Source: Pseudoxanthomonas indica (GTDB lineage Bacteria > Pseudomonadota > Gammaproteobacteria > Xanthomonadales > Xanthomonadaceae). From it: a DNA stretch of 64,000 bases. The notes under the pieces were generated by a model. The model was not told the origin of the DNA, made no database searches, and saw only the letters and a list, made by a program, of their open reading frames with translations. The stretch spans positions 372,001 through 436,000 of the forward strand of contig NZ_FUZV01000002.1 of the NCBI RefSeq assembly GCF_900167565.1, given 5' to 3'. This document shows positions 17,189 to 26,226 of the stretch, in pieces (the stretch's first letter is position 1; the number at the start of each line of letters is the position of its first letter). Both the position numbers and the translations under genes were made by a program.

Positions 17189-19615
17189 TCAGAAGCTGTA
17201 ACGAACCCGCGTGTAGTAGTACGCACCATTGCTGCCAATCGGCGACAACACGTCATACGGCAGGTTGCCGAAGTAGTAGATGTCCTGGTTCGACAGATCC
17301 GGGTACTCGTCGGTCAGGTTCAAGCCACCCAGCGCCAGACTCCAGCGTTCGCTGAAGCGATACTCCACTTCCGCATCCAGCTGCCACTCGGCGCCGTAGG
17401 TCTGCTCCGGCTCGAAGCCGCCGCCAAAATTGAACACCCGCTTGGCGCTGCCATGCCGGCTCACGCGGCCGAGCAGCGACCAGTTGTCATTGCCCCAGTT
17501 GGCGCTGAACACCGCGCGTGTGCGCGGCGCGGCATCGGTCAGCGTGTTGCTCTCTTCCACGCCAAACAGCACGTAGGACGGGTCGATATCCAGCAGCGCC
17601 TGCGGGGTGGCGGTGACGTTCTTCAGCTCGGTCTTGGCGTAGCTCCAGGTGCCGGTCAGCAGCAGCTGGCCATTGCCCAGGCCCTGGCGCCAATTGGCGA
17701 CCAGCTCGCCGCCTTCGGTGCGGGTGTCGGCGGCGTTGATGAAGAAGCCGGCGCTCTGCACGCCCGGCACGCCGAAATTGTCCAGCACGAACTCGGTGAG
17801 CGCATCGCCGGTGATGCGTTCGGTAATCGCGATGCGATCGTCGATATCGATGCGGAACACGTCGAACGACAGGTCAAAGTGCTCGCCTATGCGGCTGGTG
17901 AAACCCAGGCTCAGGTTGATCGACTTTTCCGGATCCAGATCGGTGGCGCCCAGCGCGCGGGCAATCGGATTATTGACCGAGAGCAGGCGCCCCTGGGTCA
18001 GTTGGCCGGAGGCGTCGTAGCCGGTGGAGGTGGATTCGAAACCAATCTGGCTCAACGAAGGCGCGCGGAAGTTGTTGGAGACCGAACCACGCAACGCGAA
18101 GGCCGGCGCAAATTCGTAGCGCGCGGCCAGCTTGCCAGTCAGTTCGCCGCCAAAGTCGCTGTAGTGCTCGTAGCGCGCGGAGATATCGGTGTAGAACTTC
18201 TCGCCGAAGCGGCTGCTCAGGCTGGCGTAGACACTGGCCACGTCGCGATCCAGATCCGCGGTGTCCTGCGGGGTCAGGCCGCCGCCGGCCTGCGAGCCGG
18301 TCGGGCGATCAATGAAGGGTCCGGTGGCATAGGAGGCGGGATCGCCGGCGCCGGTCTGGTAGTCCTCGCGGCGGAATTCCACGCCGGTGGCAAAGGTGTG
18401 ATCGCCAAACACGCGGCTGATGTCGAAATTGAACAAGGCCTGCTGGAATTCGTAATCGCCGACGCGGAACTGGGTCGGGCTGCTCGGGCCCAGCGAGGCA
18501 TTGAGTGAATTGCGCAGGCGGTAGGTGAAGTCGTTGCGGCCGTAGTTGAGGCTGCCGTCGTAATCCCACTCACCCCACTGGCCGCGCACACCGGCGACCA
18601 GCGCAGTGTCCTGGTTCTCGCCCAGCGAGACCGGGCGATAGCCGTTCGGATAGATTTCGCGCCAGGTCGACACGCTGTCCGGATAGCGGAAGTAGTTGGC
18701 GCCCTGGGTCTTGCTCTGGTGGAAGGTGCCGAAGGCGTACAGGCTGGCGCTGTCGCTGATCGGCAGCTCGCTGTTGAACCAGCCGTTGATGTCCTTGGAA
18801 TCGCCGTCGCCGAGGTAATAGTTGCGCTTGCCGGCCAGCGCCAGGTTGTCCGGGGTCTGCTCTTCGAAGAAGGGAATCTGATCGAAGCCGGCGCGGTTGG
18901 TGCCGTTGCGCTCCTTGTACTCCACGCCCACGCGCAGGAAGCCGCCATCGCCCAGTGCGGTGCCGACCTTGCCGCTGAAGAAGCCGGTCTGGCCATCGGT
19001 GATCGTCTGTCCAATCGGCTCCACGTCGGTGTGGTGCAGGCCGTAGCTCACTTCCACTGCGCCGCCTTCCGGAGCGTCTTCGAGGATCACGTTGATCACG
19101 CCGGCCAGCGCATCTGAACCGTACTGCGCGCCGGCGCCGTCACGCAGCACTTCGATGCGCTTGATCGCGCTGACCGGGATGGCGTTGAAGTCGACCGGGG
19201 TGTTGCCCTTGCCGATCTTGCTGTCGGTGTTGACCAGCGCGCTGGTGTGGCGGCGCTTGCCATTGACCAGCACCAGCACCTGGTTGGGGCTGAGGCCGCG
19301 CAGCTGGGCGGCGCGGATGTGGTCGGCGCCGCCGGAGTTGGACTGGCGCGGGAAATTGAACGAGGGCAGCAGCGCCTGCAGCGCGCTGCCCAGTTCGCCG
19401 TTGAGCACGCCGGCCTTGCGGATGTCCTCGGCGGTCAGCACGTCCACCGGCACGGTCGATTCCAGCACCGTGCGATCGCGGGCCACGGTGCCGGTGACCA
19501 GCACGGTGTCGAGGTTGGTGGGGTTGGCGGCGGGGCTGCTGTCCTGGGCATGAGCGGGCAGGGCCAGGGCGGCGGCGATGGCGACGGCGAGCGGCGCCGC
19601 GTAGGTGCGGGGCAT
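17189..19615 (-). CDS. TonB-dependent outer membrane receptor
   Basis: 808-residue outer-membrane gated barrel for energised uptake of an unknown substrate. It has a signal peptide ending AHA/QDSS, a TonB-box region near LDTVLVTGTVARDR, a plug domain with IRAAQLRGLSPNQVLVLVNG and IEVLRDGAGAQYGSDALAGV, and a long barrel ending in Phe. It is paralogous to the receptor at 30510-32900: the plug motifs are nearly the same (VLVLVNGKRRHTS, VEVLRDGASAQYGSDAIAGV). No regulator, FecI/FecR pair or substrate gene adjoins it, so the ligand cannot be inferred. The remnant at 17034-17096 suggests a former tandem copy. Confidence 0.92.
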   Translation of the reverse strand: MPRTYAAPLAVAIAAALALPAHAQDSSPAANPTNLDTVLVTGTVARDRTVLESTVPVDVLTAEDIRKAGVLNGELGSALQALLPSFNFPRQSNSGGADHIRAAQLRGLSPNQVLVLVNGKRRHTSALVNTDSKIGKGNTPVDFNAIPVSAIKRIEVLRDGAGAQYGSDALAGVINVILEDAPEGGAVEVSYGLHHTDVEPIGQTITDGQTGFFSGKVGTALGDGGFLRVGVEYKERNGTNRAGFDQIPFFEEQTPDNLALAGKRNYYLGDGDSKDINGWFNSELPISDSASLYAFGTFHQSKTQGANYFRYPDSVSTWREIYPNGYRPVSLGENQDTALVAGVRGQWGEWDYDGSLNYGRNDFTYRLRNSLNASLGPSSPTQFRVGDYEFQQALFNFDISRVFGDHTFATGVEFRREDYQTGAGDPASYATGPFIDRPTGSQAGGGLTPQDTADLDRDVASVYASLSSRFGEKFYTDISARYEHYSDFGGELTGKLAARYEFAPAFALRGSVSNNFRAPSLSQIGFESTSTGYDASGQLTQGRLLSVNNPIARALGATDLDPEKSINLSLGFTSRIGEHFDLSFDVFRIDIDDRIAITERITGDALTEFVLDNFGVPGVQSAGFFINAADTRTEGGELVANWRQGLGNGQLLLTGTWSYAKTELKNVTATPQALLDIDPSYVLFGVEESNTLTDAAPRTRAVFSANWGNDNWSLLGRVSRHGSAKRVFNFGGGFEPEQTYGAEWQLDAEVEYRFSERWSLALGGLNLTDEYPDLSNQDIYYFGNLPYDVLSPIGSNGAYYYTRVRYSF

Positions 19616-19844
19616 GGGGGGCTCCAGTGGGGGTCGGGGTCCGGAAAGTGGCGCGGCCAGTCAGGCCAGGCCAGCCGGCAGTCTATTGCCAACCATCCAT
19701 CCGGATATAGAGATATATTAGCCGCCGACCGGACCCAGCAGCGCCGCCCGGCATATGGCGCTGGTCCATCTGCTTATGACCAGCGGTTATTTCGGCGCCA
19801 CGCCGGTGGTGGCCGACAGTGGTCGCCTTGTTATCGGAGTTGCC

Positions 19845-20312
19845 ATGCGTCGCCGTTCGCTCGTCCTTGCTCCCCTGTTGTTGGCCCTGGTCGCTTGCGC
19901 CAGTTCTCCCACCCCCGTCGTCCGCCGTGGCGGCGAAGTCACCGCCACCATGCAGGGCGACGCGGCCCGGCCGGCGCAGGCCGCGGGTTGGGTGCGCAGC
20001 GAGCTGTACTTCGGGGTGGGCACCGAGGGCGATACCACCTCGTCGATCAGCGAGACGCAGTGGCGCGCGTTCCTGGACAAGGAAGTGACGCCGCGCTTTC
20101 CCGACGGGCTGACCGTGTTCAACGCCTATGGCCAGTGGCTGTTCCGCGGCAAGGATGGCCCGGAGCGGTTGAACTCGAAGGTGCTGGTGATCCTGCATGA
20201 GGACACGCCGCAGCGGACGGCCGACATCGAGGCAATCCGGTTGGCGTGGAAGCAGGCGACCAAGCACCAGTCGGTGCTGTGGTCCAAGCAGGCGGCGGAA
20301 GTTTCGTTCTGA
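19845..20312 (+). CDS. DUF3574 putative lipoprotein
   Basis: 155 residues. The signal MRRRSLVLAPLLLALVAC has a lipobox LVAC with lipidated Cys18. The mature part (AGWVRSELYFGVG, ISETQWRAFLDKEVTPRFPDGLT, RLNSKVLVILHEDTPQR) fits DUF3574, a family of unknown function. GGAG precedes the ATG at 19845; an upstream in-frame ATG at 19755 would place the hydrophobic signal internally, so I reject it. It is divergent from the TonB receptor. The protein is probably anchored to a membrane and exposed to the periplasm. Confidence 0.82.
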   Translation: MRRRSLVLAPLLLALVACASSPTPVVRRGGEVTATMQGDAARPAQAAGWVRSELYFGVGTEGDTTSSISETQWRAFLDKEVTPRFPDGLTVFNAYGQWLFRGKDGPERLNSKVLVILHEDTPQRTADIEAIRLAWKQATKHQSVLWSKQAAEVSF

Positions 20313-20332
20313 TCGATCATCCGCGCGTCCTG

Positions 20333-20370
20333 CCCTCATCCCAGCCTTCTCCCGCAAGCGGGAGAAGGGG
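20333..20370. repeat. REP-like palindrome
   Basis: GCCCTCATCCCAG followed by CCTTCTCCCGC-AA-GCGGGAGAAGG (20345-20368). It lies between the DUF3574 gene and the permease gene, 24 bp before the permease ATG; the hairpin is thus in the permease leader. Confidence 0.85.
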
Positions 20371-20393
20371 CTAAAACCGGTTTCGAGCTGCCC

Positions 20394-21992
20394 ATGAATT
20401 CAACGTCTTTCCGCCCCCGCTGGTTCGTCCCCGGCGATCTCAATGGCTTCTTCGGCCTGGTGGTCGACAACCTGTCGATCCTCGGCTTCATTGCCGCCGC
20501 ACTCATCGGCATCTTCCAGTTCCCGGCCGATGTGGTGTTTACCCGCATGTTCCCGGGCACCGCGCTGGGCGTGCTGGTCGGCAATCTGATCTACACCTGG
20601 ATGGCGCATCGACTGGCGCAGCGCACGGGTCGCGATGACGTGACCGCGATGCCGCTGGGCCTGGATGCGCCCACCAGCATCGGCATGGCGCTGCTGGTGC
20701 TGGGCCCGTCATTCATCGGCTTCAAGCAGGCCGGCCTGGACGAAAGCGCCGCCGCATTGGCGACTTGGCAGCTGGGCATGGCCTCGCTGGTGGTGATGGG
20801 TACGCTCAAGCTGGTGCTGTCTTTCTTCGGCGATGCGATCACGCGCGCAGTGCCGCGCGCCGCGCTGCTGGGTTCGATTGGCGGCGCCGCGTTGACCCTG
20901 CTCGGCTTCCTGCCGCTGATCGAAACGCTGCGCTCGCCGGTGGTGGGCTTCGTCACCTTTGGCCTGCTGCTGTACGTGCTGGTGGCCAAGGGCAAGTTGC
21001 CGGTGCGTATTCCGGGCGTGCTGCTGGCTTTCATCGTCGGCACCACGCTGTATTACGGGCTGGGCCTGGCCGGGCTGGGTACGCCGGGCTTCAAGGTGCC
21101 CGAAGCCACCGCGCTCGCGTTCACCCTGCCGTTGCCCACGCTGGGTTTCATCAACGGCCTGCGCGACACCGTGCCCTACCTGCCGTTGCTGCTGCCGTTC
21201 GGTCTGCTGATGGTGGTGGGCGGCATCAACGTCAGCGAAAGCGCGCGCGCCGCCGGTGATGACTACCGCACGCGCGATGTATTGCTGGCTGAAGCGATTT
21301 CCACGCTGGTGGCCGGCTTCTGCGGCGGCGTCGCGCAGACCACGCCCTACATTGGCCAGCCCGCTTACAAGCACATGGGTGCGCGGCTGGGTTACACGCT
21401 GCTGGCCGGCTTGTTCATTGGTCTGGGTGGCATCTTCGGTTACGTCTCCGGGCTGGTGCAGTGGCTGCCGGTGGCGGTGCTGGCGCCGATCATCGTGTAC
21501 GTGGGCCTGGACATCACCGTGCAGGCCTTCCACGAAAGCCCGCGCAAATATGCGCCGGCGGTGGCGCTGGCGTTCCTGCCTTCGATTGCCTACCTGCTGG
21601 TGATCAAGGTCGGCAACCCGGCGTGGATCGCGCCGGAAAACTTTGCCGCGCTGTACAACGGCGTCGACAGCCATGGCCTGCCGGATCTGGCCACCATCGT
21701 GACCCTGGGCAACGGCTTCATCATCACCGCGATGATCTGGTCGACCGCGCTGGTGGCGATGATCGATCAGCGCTTCGGGCGTGCCGCACTGGTGTTGCTG
21801 CTGGGGGCGGGGCTGACCCTGTTCGGCTTCATCCACTCGGTGGATCCGCGCGGCGGCATCTATCTGCCCTGGCACGTGGTCGGGCTGGGCAAGGCGATCC
21901 TGTGGCAGTTCGTCGGCGCCTATGTGGCCTTGGCGGTGCTGTTGGGATTGCTGGGGCTGCAGAAGCCGCAGGTGCAGGCGGAGAGTCGCTGA
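20394..21992 (+). CDS. NCS2/xanthine-uracil-type permease family protein
   Basis: 532 residues with about 12-14 transmembrane segments. The opening [20 protein letters not shown] and the segment [20 protein letters not shown], then [35 protein letters not shown], match NCS2-like (nucleobase:cation symporter-2 / AzgA-related) permeases of the APC superfamily. It is predicted to be an inner-membrane symporter; the substrate is not determinable and could be a nucleobase or another anion. It is a monocistronic gene followed by REP-like hairpins. The ATG at 20394 has no strong ribosome-binding site, possibly because the REP hairpin is so close. Confidence 0.75.
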   Translation: MNSTSFRPRWFVPGDLNGFFGLVVDNLSILGFIAAALIGIFQFPADVVFTRMFPGTALGVLVGNLIYTWMAHRLAQRTGRDDVTAMPLGLDAPTSIGMALLVLGPSFIGFKQAGLDESAAALATWQLGMASLVVMGTLKLVLSFFGDAITRAVPRAALLGSIGGAALTLLGFLPLIETLRSPVVGFVTFGLLLYVLVAKGKLPVRIPGVLLAFIVGTTLYYGLGLAGLGTPGFKVPEATALAFTLPLPTLGFINGLRDTVPYLPLLLPFGLLMVVGGINVSESARAAGDDYRTRDVLLAEAISTLVAGFCGGVAQTTPYIGQPAYKHMGARLGYTLLAGLFIGLGGIFGYVSGLVQWLPVAVLAPIIVYVGLDITVQAFHESPRKYAPAVALAFLPSIAYLLVIKVGNPAWIAPENFAALYNGVDSHGLPDLATIVTLGNGFIITAMIWSTALVAMIDQRFGRAALVLLLGAGLTLFGFIHSVDPRGGIYLPWHVVGLGKAILWQFVGAYVALAVLLGLLGLQKPQVQAESR

Positions 21993-21999
21993 GGTTTGC

Positions 22000-22049
22000 C
22001 CTCACCCGGCGCGCTATGCGCGCCGACCTCTCCCGCTGGCGGGAGAGGT
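22000..22049. repeat. REP-like double hairpin after the permease gene
   Basis: GGCGCGC-TAT-GCGCGCC (22008-22024) followed at once by CCTCTCCCGC-TG-GCGGGAGAGG (22027-22048). It is a related but longer form of the palindromes found elsewhere in the window, and probably ends permease transcription. Confidence 0.8.
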
Positions 22050-22104
22050 GGACGCCTCAGGCTGGCTGGTCGCTGACGCTGCATCGTGCGCCGTCTCAAA
22101 TGGT

Positions 22105-22132
22105 CTTGAAACCGACGGCAGCACCCGCATCT
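22105..22132 (+). promoter_or_regulatory. Sigma-32 heat-shock promoter of clpB
   Basis: CTTGAAA (22105-22111), then 12 bp, then CCCGCATCT (22124-22132), a close match to the sigma-32 consensus CTTGAA / CCCCATnT. Transcription would start near 22138, about 42 nt before the clpB ATG. Confidence 0.82.
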
Positions 22133-22179
22133 GGATACCATTGCCGGCGCAGGCCGGCCTCTTTTTGAGGGTTTCCCCG

Positions 22180-24762
22180 ATGCGGATGGACAAGCTCACC
22201 TCGCGTTTCCAGCAGGCGCTGGCCGACGCGCAATCGCTGGCCGTGGGCCGCGACCACACCATGATCGAGCCGGTGCACGTGCTCAGTGCGCTGCTGGAGC
22301 AGAGCGGCGGCAGCACCCGGCCGCTGCTGGCCCAGGCCGGCGTCAACATTCCCGTGCTGCGCGAACGCGTGGGCGAGGCGTTGGACAAGTTGCCCAAGGT
22401 CACCGGCCAGGCCGGTAATCTTTCCATCGGCAACGATCTGTCGCGCCTGCTCAACGTCACCGACAAACTGGCGCAGGACAATGGCGATACCTACATCGCC
22501 AGCGAGTGGTTCCTGTTGGCGGCGCTGGATGATCCGGGAGCGGCCGGCCAGGAACTGAAATCCAGCGGCGCCGACAAGCAGAAATTGCGCGCGGCGATCG
22601 ACAAGCTGCGGGGAGGCGAAAAGGTGCAATCGGAAAATGCCGAAGACCAGCGCCAGGCGCTGGAAAAATACACCATCGATCTGACCGAACGCGCCGAGGT
22701 CGGCAAGCTCGATCCGGTGATTGGCCGCGATGAAGAGATTCGCCGCACCATCCAGGTATTGCAGCGTCGTACCAAGAACAATCCGGTGCTGATCGGCGAG
22801 CCGGGCGTGGGCAAGACCGCGATTGTCGAAGGCCTGGCCCAGCGCATCGTCAACGGCGAAGTGCCCGAAGGACTGCGCGGCAAGCGCGTGCTGTCGCTGG
22901 ACATGGGTGCGCTGATCGCCGGCGCCAAGTTCCGCGGCGAGTTCGAGGAGCGGCTCAAGGCCGTGCTCAGTGACCTGTCGAAGAACGAAGGCCAGATCAT
23001 CCTGTTCATCGACGAGCTGCACACCATGGTCGGCGCCGGCAAGGCCGAAGGTTCGATGGACGCCGGCAACATGCTCAAGCCGGCGCTGGCGCGCGGCGAG
23101 TTGCACTGCATCGGCGCCACCACCCTGGACGAATACCGCAAGTACGTGGAGAAGGATGCCGCGCTGGAGCGCCGCTTCCAGAAGGTCTTCGTGGGCGAGC
23201 CCAGTGTCGAGGACACCATCGCGATCCTGCGCGGGCTGAAGGAAAAGTACGCCGTGCACCATGGCGTGGAAATCACCGACCCGGCCATCGTCGCCGCGGC
23301 CACGCTCTCGCATCGCTACATCGCTGATCGGCAACTGCCGGACAAGGCCATCGACCTGATGGACGAAGCCGCCAGCCGCATCCGCATGGAAATCGACTCC
23401 AAGCCCGAAGAAATGGATCGGATGGAGCGCCGCCTGATCCAGCTCAAGATCCAGCGCGAAGCGCTGAAGAAGGAAAAGGACGCGCAGTCCAAGCAGCGCT
23501 TGAGCGATTTGGAAAGCGAAATCGACAGCCTGCAGAAGCAGTTCAGCGATCTGGAGGAAGTCTGGAAGGCCGAGAAGGCCACGCTCACCGGCGCGACAAA
23601 AATCAAGGAACAGATCGAGCGCGCCAAGCTGGATCTGGAAGCGGCCCAGCGCAAGCAGGACTACGCGCGCATGAGCGAAATCCAGTACGGCTTGCTGCCG
23701 TCGCTGGAAAAGCAGCTGGGCGCCGCGCAGGAAGCCGAGCAAAAGGGATTCAAGCTGCTGCAGGACAAGGTCACCGACGAAGAAATCGCCGAAGTCGTGT
23801 CGCGCTGGACCGGCATCCCGGTCAGCAAGATGCTGGAAGGCGAGCGCGAGAAACTACTGAAGATGGAAGACTCGCTGCGCGGACGGGTGATTGGCCAGGA
23901 AGAAGCGATCAAGGTCGTCTCCGATGCGGTGCGGCGTTCGCGCGCCGGTCTGTCGGATCCGGAGCGGCCGTCAGGCAGCTTCCTGTTCCTGGGCCCCACC
24001 GGCGTGGGCAAGACCGAGCTGTGCAAGACGCTGGCCGAGTTCCTGTTCGATTCTTCCGATGCCATGGTCCGCATCGACATGAGCGAGTTCATGGAGAAGC
24101 ACGCGGTCAGCCGCCTGGTCGGTGCGCCTCCGGGCTATGTGGGTTACGAGGAAGGTGGCTACCTGACCGAGGCGGTGCGTCGCCGTCCGTACAGCGTGAT
24201 CCTGCTCGATGAAGTCGAGAAGGCGCATCCGGATGTGTTCAACATCCTGCTGCAGGTGCTGGACGACGGCCGTCTGACCGATGGCCAGGGCCGCACGGTC
24301 GACTTCCGCAACACCGTGATCGTGATGACCTCCAACCTCGGCTCCAGCCTGATCCAGGAGCTGTCCGACGACAGCCCGGAAAGCTACACGCAGATGAAGG
24401 CCGCGGTGATGGGCGTGGTGCAGGCGCACTTCCGTCCGGAGTTCATCAACCGGCTCGACGACATCGTCGTGTTCCATCCGCTGGACAAGGCGCAGATCCG
24501 CGAGATTGCCCGCATCCAGACCCGCTACCTGGCCAAGCGCCTGGCCGAGCGCCAGATCAGCTTCGAGATCGACGACAGCGCGCTGATGCTGCTGGGCAAT
24601 GTCGGCTTTGATCCGGTTTACGGTGCGCGCCCGCTCAAGCGTGCGATCCAGAGCCAGTTGGAAAACCCGCTGGCGCAGAAGATCCTGTCCGGCGAGTTCG
24701 GCCAGGGCGACCGCGTGCGGGTCGCGGCCGAAGGCGGGCACCTGGTGTTCCGCAAGGAATGA
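22180..24762 (+). CDS. clpB: ATP-dependent protein disaggregase ClpB
   Basis: Hexameric AAA+ chaperone that, with DnaK, extracts proteins from aggregates. 860 residues, the usual size. Order: N-domain ([19 protein letters not shown]), first AAA+ with Walker A GEPGVGKT (about 203-210) and pore loop [12 protein letters not shown], the coiled-coil M-domain (about 400-520), second AAA+ with Walker A GPTGVGKT (about 605-612) and pore loop [13 protein letters not shown], and a C-terminal D2 small domain. The start at 22180 is chosen over 22186 because GAGGG lies 9 nt upstream of it. A sigma-32-type promoter precedes the gene. Confidence 0.97.
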   Translation: MRMDKLTSRFQQALADAQSLAVGRDHTMIEPVHVLSALLEQSGGSTRPLLAQAGVNIPVLRERVGEALDKLPKVTGQAGNLSIGNDLSRLLNVTDKLAQDNGDTYIASEWFLLAALDDPGAAGQELKSSGADKQKLRAAIDKLRGGEKVQSENAEDQRQALEKYTIDLTERAEVGKLDPVIGRDEEIRRTIQVLQRRTKNNPVLIGEPGVGKTAIVEGLAQRIVNGEVPEGLRGKRVLSLDMGALIAGAKFRGEFEERLKAVLSDLSKNEGQIILFIDELHTMVGAGKAEGSMDAGNMLKPALARGELHCIGATTLDEYRKYVEKDAALERRFQKVFVGEPSVEDTIAILRGLKEKYAVHHGVEITDPAIVAAATLSHRYIADRQLPDKAIDLMDEAASRIRMEIDSKPEEMDRMERRLIQLKIQREALKKEKDAQSKQRLSDLESEIDSLQKQFSDLEEVWKAEKATLTGATKIKEQIERAKLDLEAAQRKQDYARMSEIQYGLLPSLEKQLGAAQEAEQKGFKLLQDKVTDEEIAEVVSRWTGIPVSKMLEGEREKLLKMEDSLRGRVIGQEEAIKVVSDAVRRSRAGLSDPERPSGSFLFLGPTGVGKTELCKTLAEFLFDSSDAMVRIDMSEFMEKHAVSRLVGAPPGYVGYEEGGYLTEAVRRRPYSVILLDEVEKAHPDVFNILLQVLDDGRLTDGQGRTVDFRNTVIVMTSNLGSSLIQELSDDSPESYTQMKAAVMGVVQAHFRPEFINRLDDIVVFHPLDKAQIREIARIQTRYLAKRLAERQISFEIDDSALMLLGNVGFDPVYGARPLKRAIQSQLENPLAQKILSGEFGQGDRVRVAAEGGHLVFRKE

Positions 24763-24787
24763 GTTGGGTCCATGCGTTGTGCAGAAA

Positions 24788-24815
24788 AAGAAGGCCGCCT
24801 CAGGGCGGCCTTCTT
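24788..24815. terminator. Bidirectional terminator between clpB and the DUF3300 gene
   Basis: AAGAAGGCCGCC-TCAG-GGCGGCCTTCTT, a perfect 12-bp stem. On the minus strand it is followed by TTTCTGC, so it also serves the convergent gene at 24840. Confidence 0.88.
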
Positions 24816-24839
24816 GATCCATCAGGGTGGAAGCGCGGG

Positions 24840-26054
24840 TTACTCGTCCTCGTCACCACTGAATCCGCTGTCGGCATCGCCGCCGTCATCGCTGATTCCA
24901 CCGTCGGCATCGCTGTCATCACTGCTTAGCCCATCGTCCGAACCATCGTCTTCATCGCTGAACCCATCATTGGATTCTTCGACAGGGTCATTGTCGAAGG
25001 AAATGTCGGCTTCCTGCTCCTCCTCATCATCCTCGCCGACGATGGTGTCATCGGCGCCATCATGATCCGGCTGGCCTGAGCTGATATCGTCGCCGTCGTC
25101 TCCTTCATCGTCGTCGATCACCGGGCTCGACGCGTCAACCTGCGAAACATGGTCGCTGTTGTCCTCGACGTGGTTCGAGTGGTCGCTGTTGTCCTCGATG
25201 TGGTTCGAGTGGTCGCTGTTGTCTTCGACGTGGATCGAGTGGTCGCTATTGTCTTCGACGCGAATCGAGTGGTCACTGTTGTCGACATGCGTGGAACGGT
25301 CATCCACGTAGACGCTGTTGTCGGTGTAGTAATGGTTGACCACGGTCGTGCCGTGATCCCAGTCGATGTCGCCCCACTGCGCGTTGATGATGGCCACGCC
25401 CAGACCAAAGGCCAGTCCCGCCGCTACTGCCTCGCCCACGCGCGCGCGCGGTGCGAAGACGACCGGCGGGGAGGCGTAGGCCCAATGGCCATACACCACG
25501 ACCGGGTCGTAGGCCGGCACGTACACCAGGCGCGGGTCGACCGGCTCGATGCTGATCCGTCCATGCGCCAGCACCACCTGCTGCTGTTTGCCGGTCCGCA
25601 GATGGCCTGCCTGGTAGGCCTGCCGGCGCAAGCGTTGCACCGCGTCCATCACCTGGGTCGGCTGCTGCGCATAGGCCTGACCCAGGTTGCGCAACCAGGC
25701 GGGCTGACCGGCCATGGCGTGCAGCACGTCCGGGAACGCCACCAGCGACTGGACGCTGGCATTCCAGCGTTTGCGGGCGGCCTGGCGGGTGGCGGCATCA
25801 CCCTGCAGACGCGGATTGAGCTGCAACCAGCGCGAGGCTTCGGCCACTTGTCCGGGGAACTGCGCGGCGGTGAACACCTGCGCCAGCAAGGGATCCGGAT
25901 AGAGCGCCACTGATGCGACCACCGGTACCAGCCGGTCGGCCGTCGAGATCGCAGGGGCGGCCCGGGCCGGCGCGATGACGAGGCCGCTGACCGGGGCGCA
26001 GCCGAGAAAGGCGGTCAGCACAGCGGCCAGATAGTGCGTGCGGGGAAAGGACAT
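24840..26054 (-). CDS. DUF3300 protein with decapeptide repeats and acidic tail
   Basis: 404 residues. A signal sequence (MSFPRTHYLAAVLTAFLGC...) is followed by a DUF3300 domain (about 40-220: VASVALYPDPLLAQVFTAAQFP, VDPRLVYVPAYDPVVVYGHW) and a Gly/Ala hydrophobic segment near 220-240. Then come 4.6 ten-residue repeats of the form NSDHS-x-H-V/I-ED (about 256-302) and a very acidic Asp/Glu/Ser tail to the end. The start at 26054 is chosen because the hydrophobic signal follows directly. Function unknown; export is likely. The repeat plus acidic tail could bind cations, which is a guess from composition. Confidence 0.82.
   Translation of the reverse strand: MSFPRTHYLAAVLTAFLGCAPVSGLVIAPARAAPAISTADRLVPVVASVALYPDPLLAQVFTAAQFPGQVAEASRWLQLNPRLQGDAATRQAARKRWNASVQSLVAFPDVLHAMAGQPAWLRNLGQAYAQQPTQVMDAVQRLRRQAYQAGHLRTGKQQQVVLAHGRISIEPVDPRLVYVPAYDPVVVYGHWAYASPPVVFAPRARVGEAVAAGLAFGLGVAIINAQWGDIDWDHGTTVVNHYYTDNSVYVDDRSTHVDNSDHSIRVEDNSDHSIHVEDNSDHSNHIEDNSDHSNHVEDNSDHVSQVDASSPVIDDDEGDDGDDISSGQPDHDGADDTIVGEDDEEEQEADISFDNDPVEESNDGFSDEDDGSDDGLSSDDSDADGGISDDGGDADSGFSGDEDE
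25150..25289 (-). repeat. 30-bp in-frame tandem repeats in the DUF3300 gene
   Basis: Four full copies and one partial copy of a 30-bp unit (start of one unit: TGGTCGCTGTTGTCCTCGAC on the plus strand), each coding ten residues of the form VEDNSDHSIH. Copies differ at a few positions, so they are not a recent perfect expansion. Slippage could change copy number between strains. Confidence 0.85.
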
Positions 26055-26226
26055 GGGGGGCAGGCGATGGGGAAACGGGCAGGGCGTTGCGGCGGTTCCG
26101 CAGCGGTCGAGCATGGTAGGCGGCCGACCACCGCGCTTGCGTGCGTGCTTTGTCAGCACGCCTGAGCGGCAGGGCTTGGCCGCTTTGCGCCTTGTCCTGC
26201 GTTCGTCGAACCATAGGACGTGCCCG

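Noticed and set aside
17105..18508. Plus-strand open frame of 467 codons opposite the TonB receptor
   Set aside because: Antisense shadow with low-complexity composition; the receptor on the minus strand is full length.
25150..25289. Possible CRISPR array
   Set aside because: The 30-bp units are contiguous without spacers and encode in-frame peptide repeats of the DUF3300 protein.
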